Shown here in pieces: positions 25,000-36,854 of a stretch of 64,000 nt of DNA. Every line of letters begins with the position of its first letter. Position 1 is the stretch's first letter. The notes beneath the pieces were generated by a model that saw nothing but the letters and a program-made list of their open reading frames with translations, was not told where the DNA came from and made no database searches. This stretch comes from Pterois miles. Its lineage: Eukaryota > Chordata > Actinopteri > Perciformes > Scorpaenidae. The DNA is taken from assembly GCA_947000775.1 (NCBI GenBank), contig CAMQGK010000638.1, positions 26,430,001 to 26,494,000 of the forward strand. The letters are read 5' to 3'. The translations under genes and the position numbers were made by a program.

Positions 25000-27140
25000 A
25001 GTTCACAACATTACCTTGACCTCACGCCGCAGGCAGCTGACTGACCTGCCCGTGGAGGACGGAGAACAAGAGGATGCCTTCTTCGTGAGGAGTCGCGAAC
25101 AATCACATTGTGTGAGATGTTATCGAATCAGTGACGGATCGCGGCGCTCCCTCAGATTCACCTGCTTGCTTGCAGCCAAAGAGCAGAAGGAAGGTGCTCC
25201 TGATGCGCAGTCGACGCGCTGCATTCGCTGCACGCTAAATTAAAGGTTGTCAGTAAAACAGCGAGTGGATCCTCCTCTGGCTCCGTGACTTCCGCTGCCA
25301 TCGCCGTGAGAGCTATCAACGCACTCACACATGCACACACCCCCGGCATCCTCGCTACGACCTGTCCTATCAGAGCTAATGAGGGCAGCCACATCAGTGT
25401 GATGGTGGGAGAGAAGTGCTAATATGAGTGTGTGTCTGCTGGTGTGTCTAATGCAGGAGCTGCCACTCCTGCTTATGAACATGCAAATGGAGCTGTAAAA
25501 GGAACATTAAATTCCTTTCGATGCTGTTTGATGTTGAAATAGCTCCTCTTCTCCTCCACCCAGCACCCGATCCTTGTTCTGTCCTCCCCTCATCATCCTC
25601 CTCTCCATCTTTAATTGTCTCTCTTCTCCTCCTGCCTCTCCATCACTCCTTGTTTCCTCTGTCTGTCTCTCTTCTTGTTTCCTTGCTTCCTCTTCAGTTT
25701 CCTCTCATCACCCCCAGCTTCTCTTGTCCCTCCCCTCCCTCCTTATATGTTTTCCACCCTTCATTTTCTTCACCTCCTTCCTTCTCTCTCTCTTTCCAGT
25801 CATCTCCCGACATTTACTTGTCATCTTCCTCTCCTTGTGTCTTGTCCTCACCTCCCTTGCTCTCCCCACTCCTTCCTCCTCTTCCTCACAGACATTGATC
25901 ATCTGCTGTATATCAGGTGCTTGATGAGGAGTTATTTTCAACCCTGAATTTGATATTTCTTTACAGATTTAAGACACTTTCACAACATTCATAGTAGTAT
26001 GAACCAATGTTAATAGACACACATTGACTTTCTTGTTGTCACTGTTAAATCCACATCGTTTCCTACTCCCTCCACGTCCGTTCTGCATGTCCCTGTTAGG
26101 GCAGCTCTGTATACACACATGATGCCTTGTTGTGGCTCAGCTCCGGTCATGTACAGCATTAATGAAAACACATGTAATGCCAAGCTGCACACATCACCAT
26201 GACAACCCCGCTGGGATGAGGGAGAGGCGGAACGAAACACAGGGAGAAAGAGGGAGATTGATGGACTCGGATAGAGAAAAGAAGGAAGGCGAGAGAGAAA
26301 TCAAAGAGGAGGGAATGGAACGAAAATGGAAGATGGAGAATTGGGAGGAAGAAAAGGGGAATTTGAGAAATGAAGGGTGAGGAGACAGGAGAAAGTGGTC
26401 AATAGAAAAGAGGATTTGCAGTTGAGATGAGAAATGCAACAGAACAGAGTGTTTCCACTGAAACGCTGCAGACGTTCATCCTATTTGAAATACTTTCTGA
26501 CTTTGCGATGCAGAGGAATCAAAGAGTAATGAATAATTTCTTATTTGTCAGCAGGATTTTTATTTTGTTGTATTCCCAACTTCTCTTGAGGCCATGCATC
26601 AATAATTATTCGGCCACGGACCAAAGACCAAAAGCACGTTCCTTTCATTCAACATGTTTTTATTTTTTATTACCTCTTTACCTTCTCCTATACTTTTTCC
26701 CTTTAACAACTAGACTGCTTCTCCTCCTCTTTGATAAACCAGTCACAGTTCTAGTGGTGAGCTGTTCATCCTTCATCTCAATGATTTTATTTGTTTCACA
26801 CACCTTTAGTCCTCGACTCTCATGGGCTAACAAGACTAAACTATCCTCAACACAAATTACTGTTAAATACAAATATATGGACACTGTATAAACTGTATAT
26901 ACAGCATTTCAAATTTATTCAGCACCCATTGCACTCAGCACCATTGTCCTACTGTTTACTCATCCCGGTCACACTCAGTGCCGTATGAATGACACAATAA
27001 TTGCAGGTCATTTTGCATGCAATAAGAATGTCATTTTCGCATCACTTTATGCCATGTAGTCTGTATCAAGCAATGTAAACACATCTGTGTGAATATGCTG
27101 CACTCAGAGCTAATTGACCTGGAATAAAGAGTTGAGAAAG
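25000..27140. other. Intron stretch with CpG-rich patch and polypyrimidine tract
   Basis: 25015-25270 is richer in CpG than the surroundings and has no repeat signature. 25540-25900 is a long C/T-rich tract, giving serine/proline/leucine-rich spurious frames in all three plus frames. 26220-26410 is purine-rich. The longest open frame here (26427-26891, 154 codons) is a hydrophobic low-complexity frame with no recognisable family. Confidence 0.5.
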
Positions 27141-27144
27141 ACAC

Positions 27145-27480
27145 CTCATGGTGGGCGGGAGAGGAGGTGGATGGGTCCAACAAACACAGGACTTTCAACC
27201 AGGAGATCACTGTTCGCGTCCTAAGCTGTTTGTTGAGTTATTTTGAAGTCATATTAGTTACGTTCGAGATGTGTTACATACTTTTGTTATGTTGTTTCCA
27301 TGCATATTTTACTGAGTTGACATCATGATGATTTTCCTAAACATACAACAGCAGTTTTGTTGCTTTAACCTAACTACGGCTATTACCATAGTTTTGTTGC
27401 ATGGCATTAAAATGACACACTAAAGAGGCGTACAAATGACAGCGAAAACGCTGAAATGAGCTGTCATGACATGTAGAATG
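27145..27480 (+). repeat. Dispersed repeat family A, copy
   Basis: It has 'gtgggcgggagaggaggtgg', 'atgggtccaacaaacacagg', 'actttcaaccaggagatcac' and 'gttttgttgctttaacctaa', then a 3' part with 'gagctgtcatgacatgtaga'. Confidence 0.8.
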
Positions 27481-27584
27481 TCCTTGTAATATTGCGGTAT
27501 TAGATACTTAGATTATATATTGCTGAATGTTAAATTTCACCTTTTTCCAGCTTTGTTGTCCTTGTTTCAGCTGTATGTCTAGAT

Positions 27585-27660
27585 CATATGTGCCAAACTC
27601 AGGCCCGCGGACCAAATATGGCCAGTGGTGTAATTATATTTGGACCGAGTGATGTAAAGC
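27585..27660 (+). mobile_element. Candidate hAT-type element end
   Basis: 'tgtgccaaactcaggcccgc' followed by 'ggaccaaatatggcc' matches the terminal phrase 'tgtcaaactcaaggcccgcgg' known from hAT-derived vertebrate elements. Only one end is recognisable. Confidence 0.45.
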
Positions 27661-27949
27661 GTCATACAGCACTTGAACATCCTGGAAAGTTTACGGATTT
27701 TAAAAAGCCTTGGAAGAATGTGTTTTGTCCAGTTTGTCCTGATGGAGGTTTGCGACAACACAGCAGCAGCTGTTGTTGACTTCTCCAAACAACTGTACCC
27801 ATCTTGAGTCCTTGAATACCACCAATCCACATCTCTTGGGTCCAAGAAGTCCTGTAGAAACCATCCGCTGTACATCCAGTAAAAAAACTAGACTGCTTCT
27901 GTTTTTGATGGTGTTTGCTGAGCTGAGAGAAAGAAGAAGAAGAAGAAGA

Positions 27950-28213
27950 TCTACCTTTATTAGTCCCACAATGGGGAAATTCATTTCACTCTGTTAAACT
28001 CATACATGGTACATGCTGACCTGAAACACACACATAGATGCATTAATGGAGAGATGTCAGAGTGATGGGGTTACTTTTTAGAAGCGCCCCGAGAGTTGGG
28101 GGTTTGGTGCCTTGCTCAGGGGCACCTCGGGAGGGCCAAAAGGGAAAAAGGGACCCCTCCCTTACCAGTTCCACTCAAACTTTGATGGACACTACGCTGG
28201 CTACTGCCGCCCC
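27950..28213 (-). mobile_element. Degraded SINE (tRNA-like head, LINE-type tail)
   Basis: On the minus strand it begins 'gggggcggcagtagcc', resembling the A-box region of a fish tRNA-derived SINE, continues through 'cccctgagcaaggcaccaaa' and ends with 'aatttccccattgtgggact' and 'aataaaggtagat' followed by a (CTT)n run. The B-box region is lost or rearranged. A shorter piece of the same internal block occurs at 10120-10140. Confidence 0.65.
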
Positions 28214-28219
28214 CAGAGA

Positions 28220-29795
28220 GAGCAGTTTCTTTTTTTTCCTAAACTTTGATTTTTATTTCCTAAACTTTGATGGACACCCTGCCCGACTTCACACCCGTCA
28301 TGACTATCACTACCCTCTGAAACGGGCAACGACACACTGAACAGATGTGGATGTTGGTTCGTGTTTTTAACTGGACATAGTTAGCACATATAACTGACGA
28401 AAAAAATTGAATGCAATTTATTTTTAGGAACCGTGTTTCCAAAATATGCACTCACACATCCATTTTGGACCGATAACTGGGCTTTGTTGGAGGATCTTCT
28501 GAAGGAAAACATGCTTTTTTGAGTGACCTTTAACAATTGCTGTTGTTTTGGCCTGTGATGACTCATAGCAATAACCGCCTCAAGGTCAAGACACACCAAC
28601 CTTTTCATTTATTACTACCGACTACTGGGTCACTCATTTTTGTTGTAATTTATTTAAAAAAAAAATCCTCAATAAATCGTATTTACACATGGCTGTAATC
28701 TGCCAGTAAACAGAGTAGAAGAAGAAGAGGTTGTGAACTGAAAACACCAAACAAGTTGCCTTGGACATCTAACTATCTACCAGGAAAACTGGAGAGAGGA
28801 ATATCCGAGAAGTGGCCGACAGTGGAAAAAGCTAATCATTCAGTTAAAATGTATTTGGCAAAAGTGTTTCCATATCTCATTCAGTGCATTAAAGGCAAAA
28901 CACAACCCAAGGGAAACTTTTTGTGCAATGAGGAGCTTTTATTGAATTTTGCCATATAGCTTTTTCTAATGTGATACTTCAAAATGTGAATGAAAATATG
29001 TCAATGGAAAGTACCGTGTTTGTGTGTCGTGTCAAATAAGTGATGTAGTATAAAAGGCCTTTTTCACCTCTCACATTTTGACTAGTCATAGAAGGAGAAG
29101 CACAGGTGCTACTAAAATCTATTCAAGTGTCTCATTACGACGCAGAGTGGCAGAGCATGGCAGAGTGACGACGACCCTGAATGCACAATTTCAGTTATCC
29201 TTCATTGATTTTATAATTTGCACCTGTGTTTTTCCTCCTGTGACACATCAGAAGTATCAAAGATGGCATCAGTAGAATACGTATATGTGCAGGCTGCTCA
29301 CAGGCTCATTCATAGAGGTGCTCTCAGCTCATGCTCTTTGTGGTTAGAAATGTAGAATCATGAAGTTTTTCAACACGTATACCTGCTTAGCAAGTTTTAT
29401 CGGAGGCAGCACGGCCATGATTGTATGCAGCGCGGATTTGTGGACTCAAAACAGTCCAACAAATGTCTCAGCAAATCTTCCCCCGTGTCTCGCTACTCCA
29501 AATGCAGCGATTCAAGCTTCTACAGACTGACAGTCCTCTTGACAACATCTTAAAATGTCTCAGGATGAATCTTGCAGTGATTTATGAATATTAAAGAGCC
29601 ACATGTAGCCCAGTTAAATCACACATAACACATTCTGTGCTCCTCTAGTCTCCTTCGCCACAGAATCTATGAGTCACACAGGAGTCATGATAGCCTTAAC
29701 GGCTCTGTCAGGCTGCTCCCTCCCTTCGGTGTTCATGGTCGCAAGCCTTTTCATTTGAGTTGTGTGATTCAGCCATAGGCCTCTCTCTCCCCCTC
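28220..29795. other. Intron stretch without a recognised gene
   Basis: AT-rich with no domain-bearing open frame. A direct repeat 'cctaaactttgat' occurs twice at 28238-28272, and an earlier partial match lies at 28167. Nothing else was identified. Confidence 0.5.

Positions 29796-29800
<5 letters not shown>

Positions 29801-29857
<57 letters not shown>
29801..29857 (+). repeat. (GT)n microsatellite
   Basis: A pure GT tract of about 57 bp. Confidence 0.97.
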
Positions 29858-29858
<1 letters not shown>

Positions 29859-30789
29859 ATGATATACAAACATTGTTCTTCACAATGTGAGAGCAGAGAC
29901 AGCTGTGCTGGTGGCTTCAGTTCCAGGGGACGGGACTCACAGTCATGGGAAGTCATGAACTATGAATCATCTCAGTCAATAAGAGGAGGTACGAGCGAGA
30001 GAGGCAGGGAGACGAGGGATGCTGACGAAAACCCCACTGAGTATTTGCTGCAGAGGGCTTTTATTCATTATGTTTTCGATCATTCATCCATCTTTTTCTT
30101 TAACTCTCTAATGGATCAGTCTTGTTATAAATGATGGGGCAGAGGAAAATGGGGAGAATGTAGAAATGAAAGCTCAATCAGCTGTATCTGCAGCATCAGG
30201 GAAACACAGAGAGAGAGAGGGCTGGAGACAGGGAGATAGAGAGAGGGTGTGTATTGTGTGTTGTGTTAACTCTCATTACACCCGCTAGCATTACCAAATG
30301 CCAAAGAGCATCGGGGCACCATCACATTAGCACAAAGATCCAACTCAACCGAGTCACACACAACCAAATATAAAAGGATGTGACCTATTGGGCAGGAATG
30401 ATCAAAATACAACGCAACCTTGGATATAAATAGCACAGAGCTTATAACAGTGGTGGCTGGTGATTATTTACCTGGCTGAGGCTATAGGCACTGATTGCCT
30501 CTGCTCACAGAAGAGCCATGTTGTCTAACTCGGTGCACTTTGAAGCTTTGACTCTAAATGTAGACGACCAGTTTTTCATGAACACATTGTTCTTTATACT
30601 CCTAAGTGTGGCTTCTTTTGTCCAAACAACAGTCCATTATGGACATTCGTATCTAGCAATCGGCTAGATCGGTATTTGTTATCAAGGTTGGCTAGTTCCT
30701 ATACAACCAAACTGTATTGTCAATTATGTTTTAAGGGAAACAATTTTTTTTTCCTGTTTGTTTTTTATGGATCACAAATACGTTTCCAA

Positions 30790-31030
30790 ATATAGTCTGC
30801 ATAGGGGGGAGGTTTGGTTGTATATGTGGGTCAAACAAACCCAGCAGACATCTGTTTGTGTCCTGTGTGAAACCAAAAGTTGACACTGAATTTAGAAATT
30901 TATATCCGAAACTTAAATAACATAACAAACATACTTATTTAAAGCCAAACCATGGTGTTTTAATAAACTAACCAAGTAGTTTTTTTGTCTGACCGACAAA
31001 ATTTTTAGTTGCATGGGAACATCATTTTGT
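30790..31030 (+). repeat. Dispersed repeat family A, copy
   Basis: It has 'gggtcaaacaaacccagcag', 'gtcctgtgtgaaaccaaaag', 'aaagccaaaccatggtgttt' and 'aaactaaccaagtagttttt'. Confidence 0.8.
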
Positions 31031-31683
31031 TGCGGCATGGAACAGCAAGTCTTCCAACTCTGTGAAAAAAAGATTTTTATTGACCCGTTCCTTGAGATTT
31101 GCCCTCTTTTTTTCCATACGTACTGTAGATTTCAGTCACTCACATTTGAACTTGCATCGTTTTCTGGCTTTGTAGATAGTGAGGGTCTAATCACTTCATG
31201 CTGTGCCTTGGTTTCACGCTCACAGTCACATTCACGATCCAACATAGTGCATTTAAGAATATATGTGGACAACTGTTCTGAAGGACTGTGTGAGTTGCCA
31301 TCTTGTGATTATTTATTCTGTCATTTTACTTCTCTTTCCCTAAAAATGTATTATATTCAATAATTCAACGTAAATGTCACATCAACATTCCTGCAAATAA
31401 AACTGAGTGTAAGAGGATAGAAAGATGAAGAGAGACGGAGAATAAATGCTGACAAATCCTGGACTCTTTAGAAGAAGCATGAAATGGCTCTTGATCATTG
31501 CCCATCTCTCCCTCTCTCCCTCTCTCTCTCTCTCTCTTATCACTCTCTTTCATTTCATCTTGCACTCTCAAACTCCTCATCTCTCGCTCTCTCTTTTTAC
31601 TTTTAAAGAAGTTGTCATGGTTACGCAGAAAGCTTTCCTGTAACAGCCGGGAAAGAGGCTGAATGTCTCCACCGATGGAAAAT

Positions 31684-31729
31684 CACACACACACACACAC
31701 ACACACGCACATGCACACACACACACACG
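31684..31729 (+). repeat. (CA)n microsatellite
   Basis: A CA tract interrupted by gcacatg. It is the only long tract in the window with CA rather than GT on the plus strand. Confidence 0.95.
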
Positions 31730-31949
31730 TCGGCGGCGAGATCTTTGCTGCATTAGTACACCCTCCATATCAGACAGACACACACATCTTTTCCAGTGTC
31801 TCTCTGCCTGAATGGATCTTTTTATCTGTCTGTCTCTACTGTACCATCCAACCTCAGTATGAAAAGATAAATCTACGCGCCCATAAAAGTCCAGATTTCT
31901 GTTTCTCAACTGCAGACAATATGTTTCCTTTTGGTTTTTATTCATGAAT

Positions 31950-33750
31950 TATAATATATGTCATTAGAAGTCGGGGTCTGAAATGAACTCACTGTGGCAG
32001 GCAAGCATTTTTTTTTTGTCTGCCACTCAGAGTCTATGCGCTAAGTGAAGGAACAATATTTTTAGATCTGATGTAATTCAATAGTCAATATATTTTAGCA
32101 GGATATGCATGGTAAATTACTGTGTTTGAAGTACACCGTAGCTTCTGGGAGCACTATTTTTCTAGTGTGGAACAGCACTGTACTTTGTTACTGTCATCTT
32201 AAGTGGTTATTTGCATAAAAACACACAATTCAAATGATTAGGAAATAAATTATTGTATTTATATTTAAATATTTGCTTAAATAAAATTCTGATGTATTAC
32301 ACTCTACATTTGCTTCAGACAACTGTATTTATTAAAGTTAATCACCAAAAACCTTTACAAGATTAATTTGAACATGTCATGATAAAGATATTTGCTGTCG
32401 CCCAATATTAATTTTCAATGAATAGTGCTTGATCACACTATACATTAGTAGCTCTGTTATTTAACCAACCAGGCCTGTGCTTGATGCTTCTAACAGGTAA
32501 CGTGACTGACTCCCATCATCATCATCAGGGATAGAGTAGGGTGCACCCCTCAGGTTTAGTACTCATAGTAGTGCCACGCTTTTGGGCGCCATAGCTCTGG
32601 TCCCAAACAAGCTGAAACATGACAGTCTGTGTGTGCATCATTGTGCATGCATAACTGTCGGAAAGCATCAATAAGAGGAATCGATAGCGACGGAGGAATG
32701 ACATGCCAATGAATTGGATAACTAGGAATTGGTTCTCTAGTGTTTTTCCTTTCTGCCAAAGTGCCGGATGGCCTGACAGTTTTATCCACCGCTGCCAGCC
32801 CTGTTAGCAGTGATGAATAGAAATGGAAAATGTATTTATATTTGTAATAATTTTGCCCTTACCACTTGATTAGGGTGGATTTTTCATAGCTTTCAGGATT
32901 CATGAACATTTCAATTAGTGACAAAAAGGTGATGGAAATGCTTTTTTCATTAAAAAATTATTTGATGTGTGCAGCCAGAGATTAGCCCATTTTGCACTCA
33001 ATCAATTCATGGATGTACTCCAAGGCTGGTAGAAATGTAACCGGCAGTCACATGTTAAACATCATTAGCCATGCAGGGACTTCATGGTGCCTGTAGATCT
33101 GTTTGTATTTGTTTCTGTTTATCCAGAACGTTAATGAGACCTAATGAAATGATGGCCAGCCACCAGTTTTGCCAACACACAGGCTCAGTGTTGCTGGCTC
33201 TCATCATTAGTCATCAGTGCTAGTAAACATAAATCAATTAAAATACTCAGCACAGTTTGCTTGAATTTGAAATTTGTTTGATTCATCATTTGTACCAGAG
33301 GAAATCTGTGATTTTGTAGTGTTATTTGAAGTATCTGCTGTCATGACACACACTTGTAGTTGGCAGGCTCAGACAGCATTCATAGTGATAGATCAGAAAA
33401 AACAAAACACACACAGGAGAGCTGGCCAATGGTGGAGCAGTGAGGCAAGGTAACAGGCTTATCACCAAGTGAGAGATTCTGCTAGCTGAGAAACACTGAG
33501 GCCAGCGCAGTACTGACGAAGACGGCCCAAACCACCATCTTAGTGACCGTCAGGTCATCAGGAAATCCTCAATATCAGCAAATCAGAAGTTATTTAAAGC
33601 TTTATTCATTCGTATTTGTATATTCACAATTAATCAAATGATACACGTTCTCGAATAAATCCCTTGTTGTGACAAACACAGTGAGAATTACCACAAACTC
33701 TGCAACACTTCTGAGCTTTTTAGCCCCTTTTAGTTTCATATTTTTCTCAG
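31950..33750. other. AT-rich intron stretch; possible conserved non-coding block
   Basis: No gene and no repeat signature was found. 32960-33260 has moderate complexity, few CpG and several homeodomain-like TAAT/ATTA motifs ('aacgttaatgagacctaatg', 'tcatcattagtcatcagtgc'); see findings. Confidence 0.35.
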
Positions 33751-33754
33751 GATT

Positions 33755-33860
33755 TGAAACAAACACAGGGCTTTCACCCGGGAGACCACTATTTGTGTGA
33801 AACCAAAAGTCATCACTGGCTTATTTTACTGTACTTTTGTTACGTAACTTACATCCTTAA
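33755..33860 (+). repeat. Dispersed repeat family A, truncated copy
   Basis: It has 'gaaacaaacacagggctttc', 'acccgggagaccactatttg' and 'tgtgaaaccaaaagtcatca'. It ends where a different repeat begins at about 33855. Confidence 0.75.
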
Positions 33861-34130
33861 AGCTACTACAATAAACATTTTATTTTGTGTTGATTTTGGC
33901 GGCCCTGTTTACAAAAGCAGTAGTGTTTCCGAGCACCGGAGTCCCTTTAGAAAGCCCCTCATGTTACGGCAACAGGGTCTGACAGTCTGGTGCAGTCCTG
34001 ATTCTGGTTCTCCTATGCCTCCCTTCCCTCCAGCGAGTCCAGCATGGTGTCGGCGCCCAGTGGGGACCAGGGTAGACCAGCAAAGCCAAGCTCTGCTAGC
34101 TAAAGCACTGCTAAATTTAAAGTTTTGTTT
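33855..34130 (+). repeat. Candidate interspersed repeat
   Basis: It contains 'taaagctactacaataaaca', 'gttgattttggcggccctgt', 'catgttacggcaacagggtc' and 'cctgattctggttctcctat'. The GC-rich composition and abrupt start next to family A suggest an inserted element; the opening phrase resembles that at 46910. Confidence 0.45.
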
Positions 34131-34287
34131 CATTTCCCAACATTAAGTTTTACTTTTACTCCGCAGTAGGGCCAGTTTGGCCTGTCTGAAGCATTAGCAT
34201 GCTAGTGATGAACCATTCAATGGGTGTTTATGGCTACTACGCTATGGTCAAGATTAGGTAAGCATCGTGATTATGAAAATAAACGTT

Positions 34288-34309
34288 AATAATAATAATA
34301 ATAATAATC
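34288..34309 (+). repeat. (AAT)n microsatellite
   Basis: About seven aat units. Confidence 0.9.
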
Positions 34310-34317
34310 GTTAAGAG

Positions 34318-34565
34318 ATGGCTTGTTAGGTTAAGGAAAAGATTGACTTGATTAGGATTATGCAACCAAACTTAATTTAGGCTTAAGAAAAGATCACAGT
34401 CTGGCTTAAAATACTCTGGAAGTGGCGTTACATAAGTAGGTCAGTTACATTACAAATGAATCAACACTGACTTGTGGTTGGACACGGGATGCAGCCGCTG
34501 GTGTCCTGGAGAGAAGTCGGGTAGTTTTTAATTCATTAAAGTTGGACCCATCTAACCTCCCAGGT
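34318..34565 (-). repeat. Dispersed repeat family A, inverted copy
   Basis: Reverse-complement blocks: 'gcttaagaaaagatcacagt', 'gtggcgttacataagtaggt', 'gttggacccatctaacctcc'. It faces the plus copy at 34735-34960, forming an inverted pair about 170 bp apart. Confidence 0.75.
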
Positions 34566-34734
34566 CAGTTGCACAGCAATTTGTGAAGTAGTCCTGAAAC
34601 TTAATATATTGATTTGTGTGCATAGACACAAATTTCATTTGTTTTTCATGATGGTCAGTACAAAATAAATTTGTATGTAATCACACATAATTGTGAACCG
34701 GGAAGTATAAAAAGCAGTTATGTGACATTGAACG

Positions 34735-34960
34735 CTGTGTACAGAGAAGGTCAAAAAACACAAGACTTTAGCCCAGGAGTTTGTTCATGTCCCGTGTGAA
34801 ACCCCAAATCAAGGTTGCTGCTGTACTTATGTTACGACACTTCCAGAGTTATTTTAACCTTAAACCACAATCTGCTCCCAAAGCTAACAAAGTAGTTTTG
34901 TTACTTAGGCCTAACCAAGTTGTCTTTTCTTAAGCCTTACTGAGCAGGCATAAAAGGGAA
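34735..34960 (+). repeat. Dispersed repeat family A, copy
   Basis: It has 'gtcaaaaaacacaagacttt', 'catgtcccgtgtgaaacccc', 'ttaaaccacaatctgctccc' and 'aaagctaacaaagtagtttt', followed by 'ggcctaaccaagttgtcttt'. Confidence 0.8.
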
Positions 34961-35951
34961 CTTTGTGTCCATGTACACAAATCAAATAGATCACATTTTG
35001 TGACTATTTCACATTGCATTGACACTGAATGTTGTTGTTAATAGTTAAATGCAGGATCGTCCATATGAATACACAGGATGCGTTAAGCTAGTGATTACAC
35101 TTTAAACTGAAAGTCGTGCCCTAAGAGCAACGAGTTCCTCCTCAACCAGACATGCTTTTTGCAGCTGTATGTGTCATCAACCTGAATGAGTCAGGCGGCC
35201 ACCTTAAGATCTCCTCAGACCTTGTTATTCAAGGTTTTTGTGACAAGATTTTCCCCAGACCTCTGTGAGCTTGAGCAGATGGAGGTCTGGGTAAACTTTA
35301 TTCCTGCAAATGAAAAGGTGGATTAACTGGGGTGAGCTGAGTTTTACCCTCCATTGTGTCCCTGAATCGCTGCTTTCAAACCCTGGTCAGTCTGTCCTTT
35401 TCTCTCTCTCTCTGGTTTAAATCCTCTCTATTGCCTTTTCTCTTCCTTTATCCCTTTACTTTCACCTGTAATTCACTTGATTTTTCTTCCTCTCCTATCG
35501 TCTTCTCTCTCAGTCAGTAAAGTAATAAAACAGGGGATGATTCCACAGGGAACTTTTCTCTCCCCTTCTGTTTGATGCACGGTTGTCACGTGTTCCAGTA
35601 ATGAATTCATTGATTAAATCAGGCTCTGTCTCAGCTCTGCTGTGGTGCAGGTATAATACAGATGGAGGGCAGCGTCTCCCACTGAGCCAGCTCAACCTCC
35701 TGCTTCTCTCTCACTCTTTCACCCCTTTCTCTCCCTCATCCCTCCCTCTGCTGCCGGCCTTCACAGGGTTCTACCTCCTGGTTTCCAGGTGAAATTTAAA
35801 GTAATAATCTGTGACATTTTCACAGACATTAATGCCAGTTTTTAATGACTGGTATGAGTTAAAAGTAGGTATTTGACCTTTATGCAGCCTTGATACATCT
35901 AAAAGGTTGTTCAGTAGCTATTTTTGCATGTACCTTAAAAAAATAATGACC

Positions 35952-35983
35952 ACCCTTGTGGGGTGGTACCCTTGTGGGGTGGT
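35952..35983 (+). repeat. 16-bp tandem duplication
   Basis: The unit 'acccttgtggggtggt' occurs twice exactly, at the 3' edge of the LINE fragment that follows. Confidence 0.95.
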
Positions 35984-35984
35984 C

Positions 35985-36230
35985 CTCTACACAGTAGCTT
36001 AGCTGTTCCTAGCTCTTCTGGACTGAGGCCTCAGATGTTGTTCCTGGGATCTGTTGGAGCCACTCTCCCAGTTTGGGGGTTACTGGCCCGTGCGCTCCCA
36101 CTACAGGGGGGACCACGCTAGCCTTAACCGTCCACATCCGTTCCAGCTGCTCTTTCAACCCTTGGTACTTCTCAACTTTTTCGTGTTGCTTCTTTCTGAT
36201 GTTGGCCTCTATCTCCATCTATCACCACCA
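35985..36230 (-). mobile_element. Non-LTR retrotransposon fragment, C-terminal end of the polyprotein
   Basis: The minus strand encodes IEANIRKKQHEKVEKYQGLK and KLGEWLQQIPGTTSEASVQK, a C-terminal block of an abundant fish reverse-transcriptase polyprotein. The frame then stops; a shifted frame continues LGTAKLLC. It is 5'-truncated and inactive. The clade is not assigned. Confidence 0.85.
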
Positions 36231-36374
36231 CCATACATGGTTCTTTTCTCTGATTGTCTTGGCCAAAGTAAGTATTTTATAATCAAAATCGATATGTTAT
36301 CATTTCTACTATGATCTCATAAAAAGTCCACCTCTAAAATGTTCTTTGTGTCTCAGTGAGAACAGGCTGGGAGG

Positions 36375-36735
36375 ACATTACCAGGGTCTGACTGTGTAAT
36401 GAGCTGCTTCCTTAGTAAATCTTTCCAGCAGAGCAGGTAAAAAGCCTTTATTGAGCAGAAAAGGTTTGGTCCAGAAACAAGCAAAACTATCCAAAAAGTG
36501 CTGGGTAAGATCAGTCAAAGTCCTGGAGACTGGTCTGAGAAACACTGGGAAATCACTGGGAACAAAAAGGCTGAAACGCTCGCTAAAACACAACGAGAAC
36601 TGGCGCAGACGGCGGGAAGCACACAGACCATATCCACAATGAAAGGAGGGTGAGAACCAGGGACAGGTGACAGCAGGGCTAATGGGGGACAGGTGGATGC
36701 AATTAGGGCGGCGCAGGCACAAGGAGGGTGAAAAG
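36375..36735. repeat. Candidate interspersed repeat
   Basis: It contains 'agcctttattgagcagaaaa', 'gacaggtgacagcagggcta' and 'attagggcggcgcaggcaca', a layout common in fish transposon ends. There is no second copy in the window. Confidence 0.45.
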
Positions 36736-36854
36736 AGATGTTAAGCATCACCAATGATACCATACCTTTTGGGGAACAACACATGCAGTAAAATCTGGTC
36801 TGCAGTGTAAACACACAGCTTGCTTAATGCTGAGAAACAGTGCTAGACAACGAT

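Noticed and set aside
25521..25947. Overlapping open frames of 110-125 codons in three plus frames
   Set aside because: All three frames are open because the DNA is a polypyrimidine tract; the products are Ser/Pro/Leu simple sequence.
26427..26891. 154-codon open frame, the longest in the window
   Set aside because: Hydrophobic, C/T-rich low-complexity composition, no domain, no splice context and no recognised homologue.
27950..28213. Possible tRNA gene on the minus strand
   Set aside because: Only an A-box-like head is present; there is no cloverleaf and no B box, and a LINE-type tail follows, so it is a SINE remnant.
30440..30560. Possible transposon end at 'acagtggtggctggtgatta'
   Set aside because: Only a short phrase resembles a known fish element end; there is no matching second end or second copy in the window.
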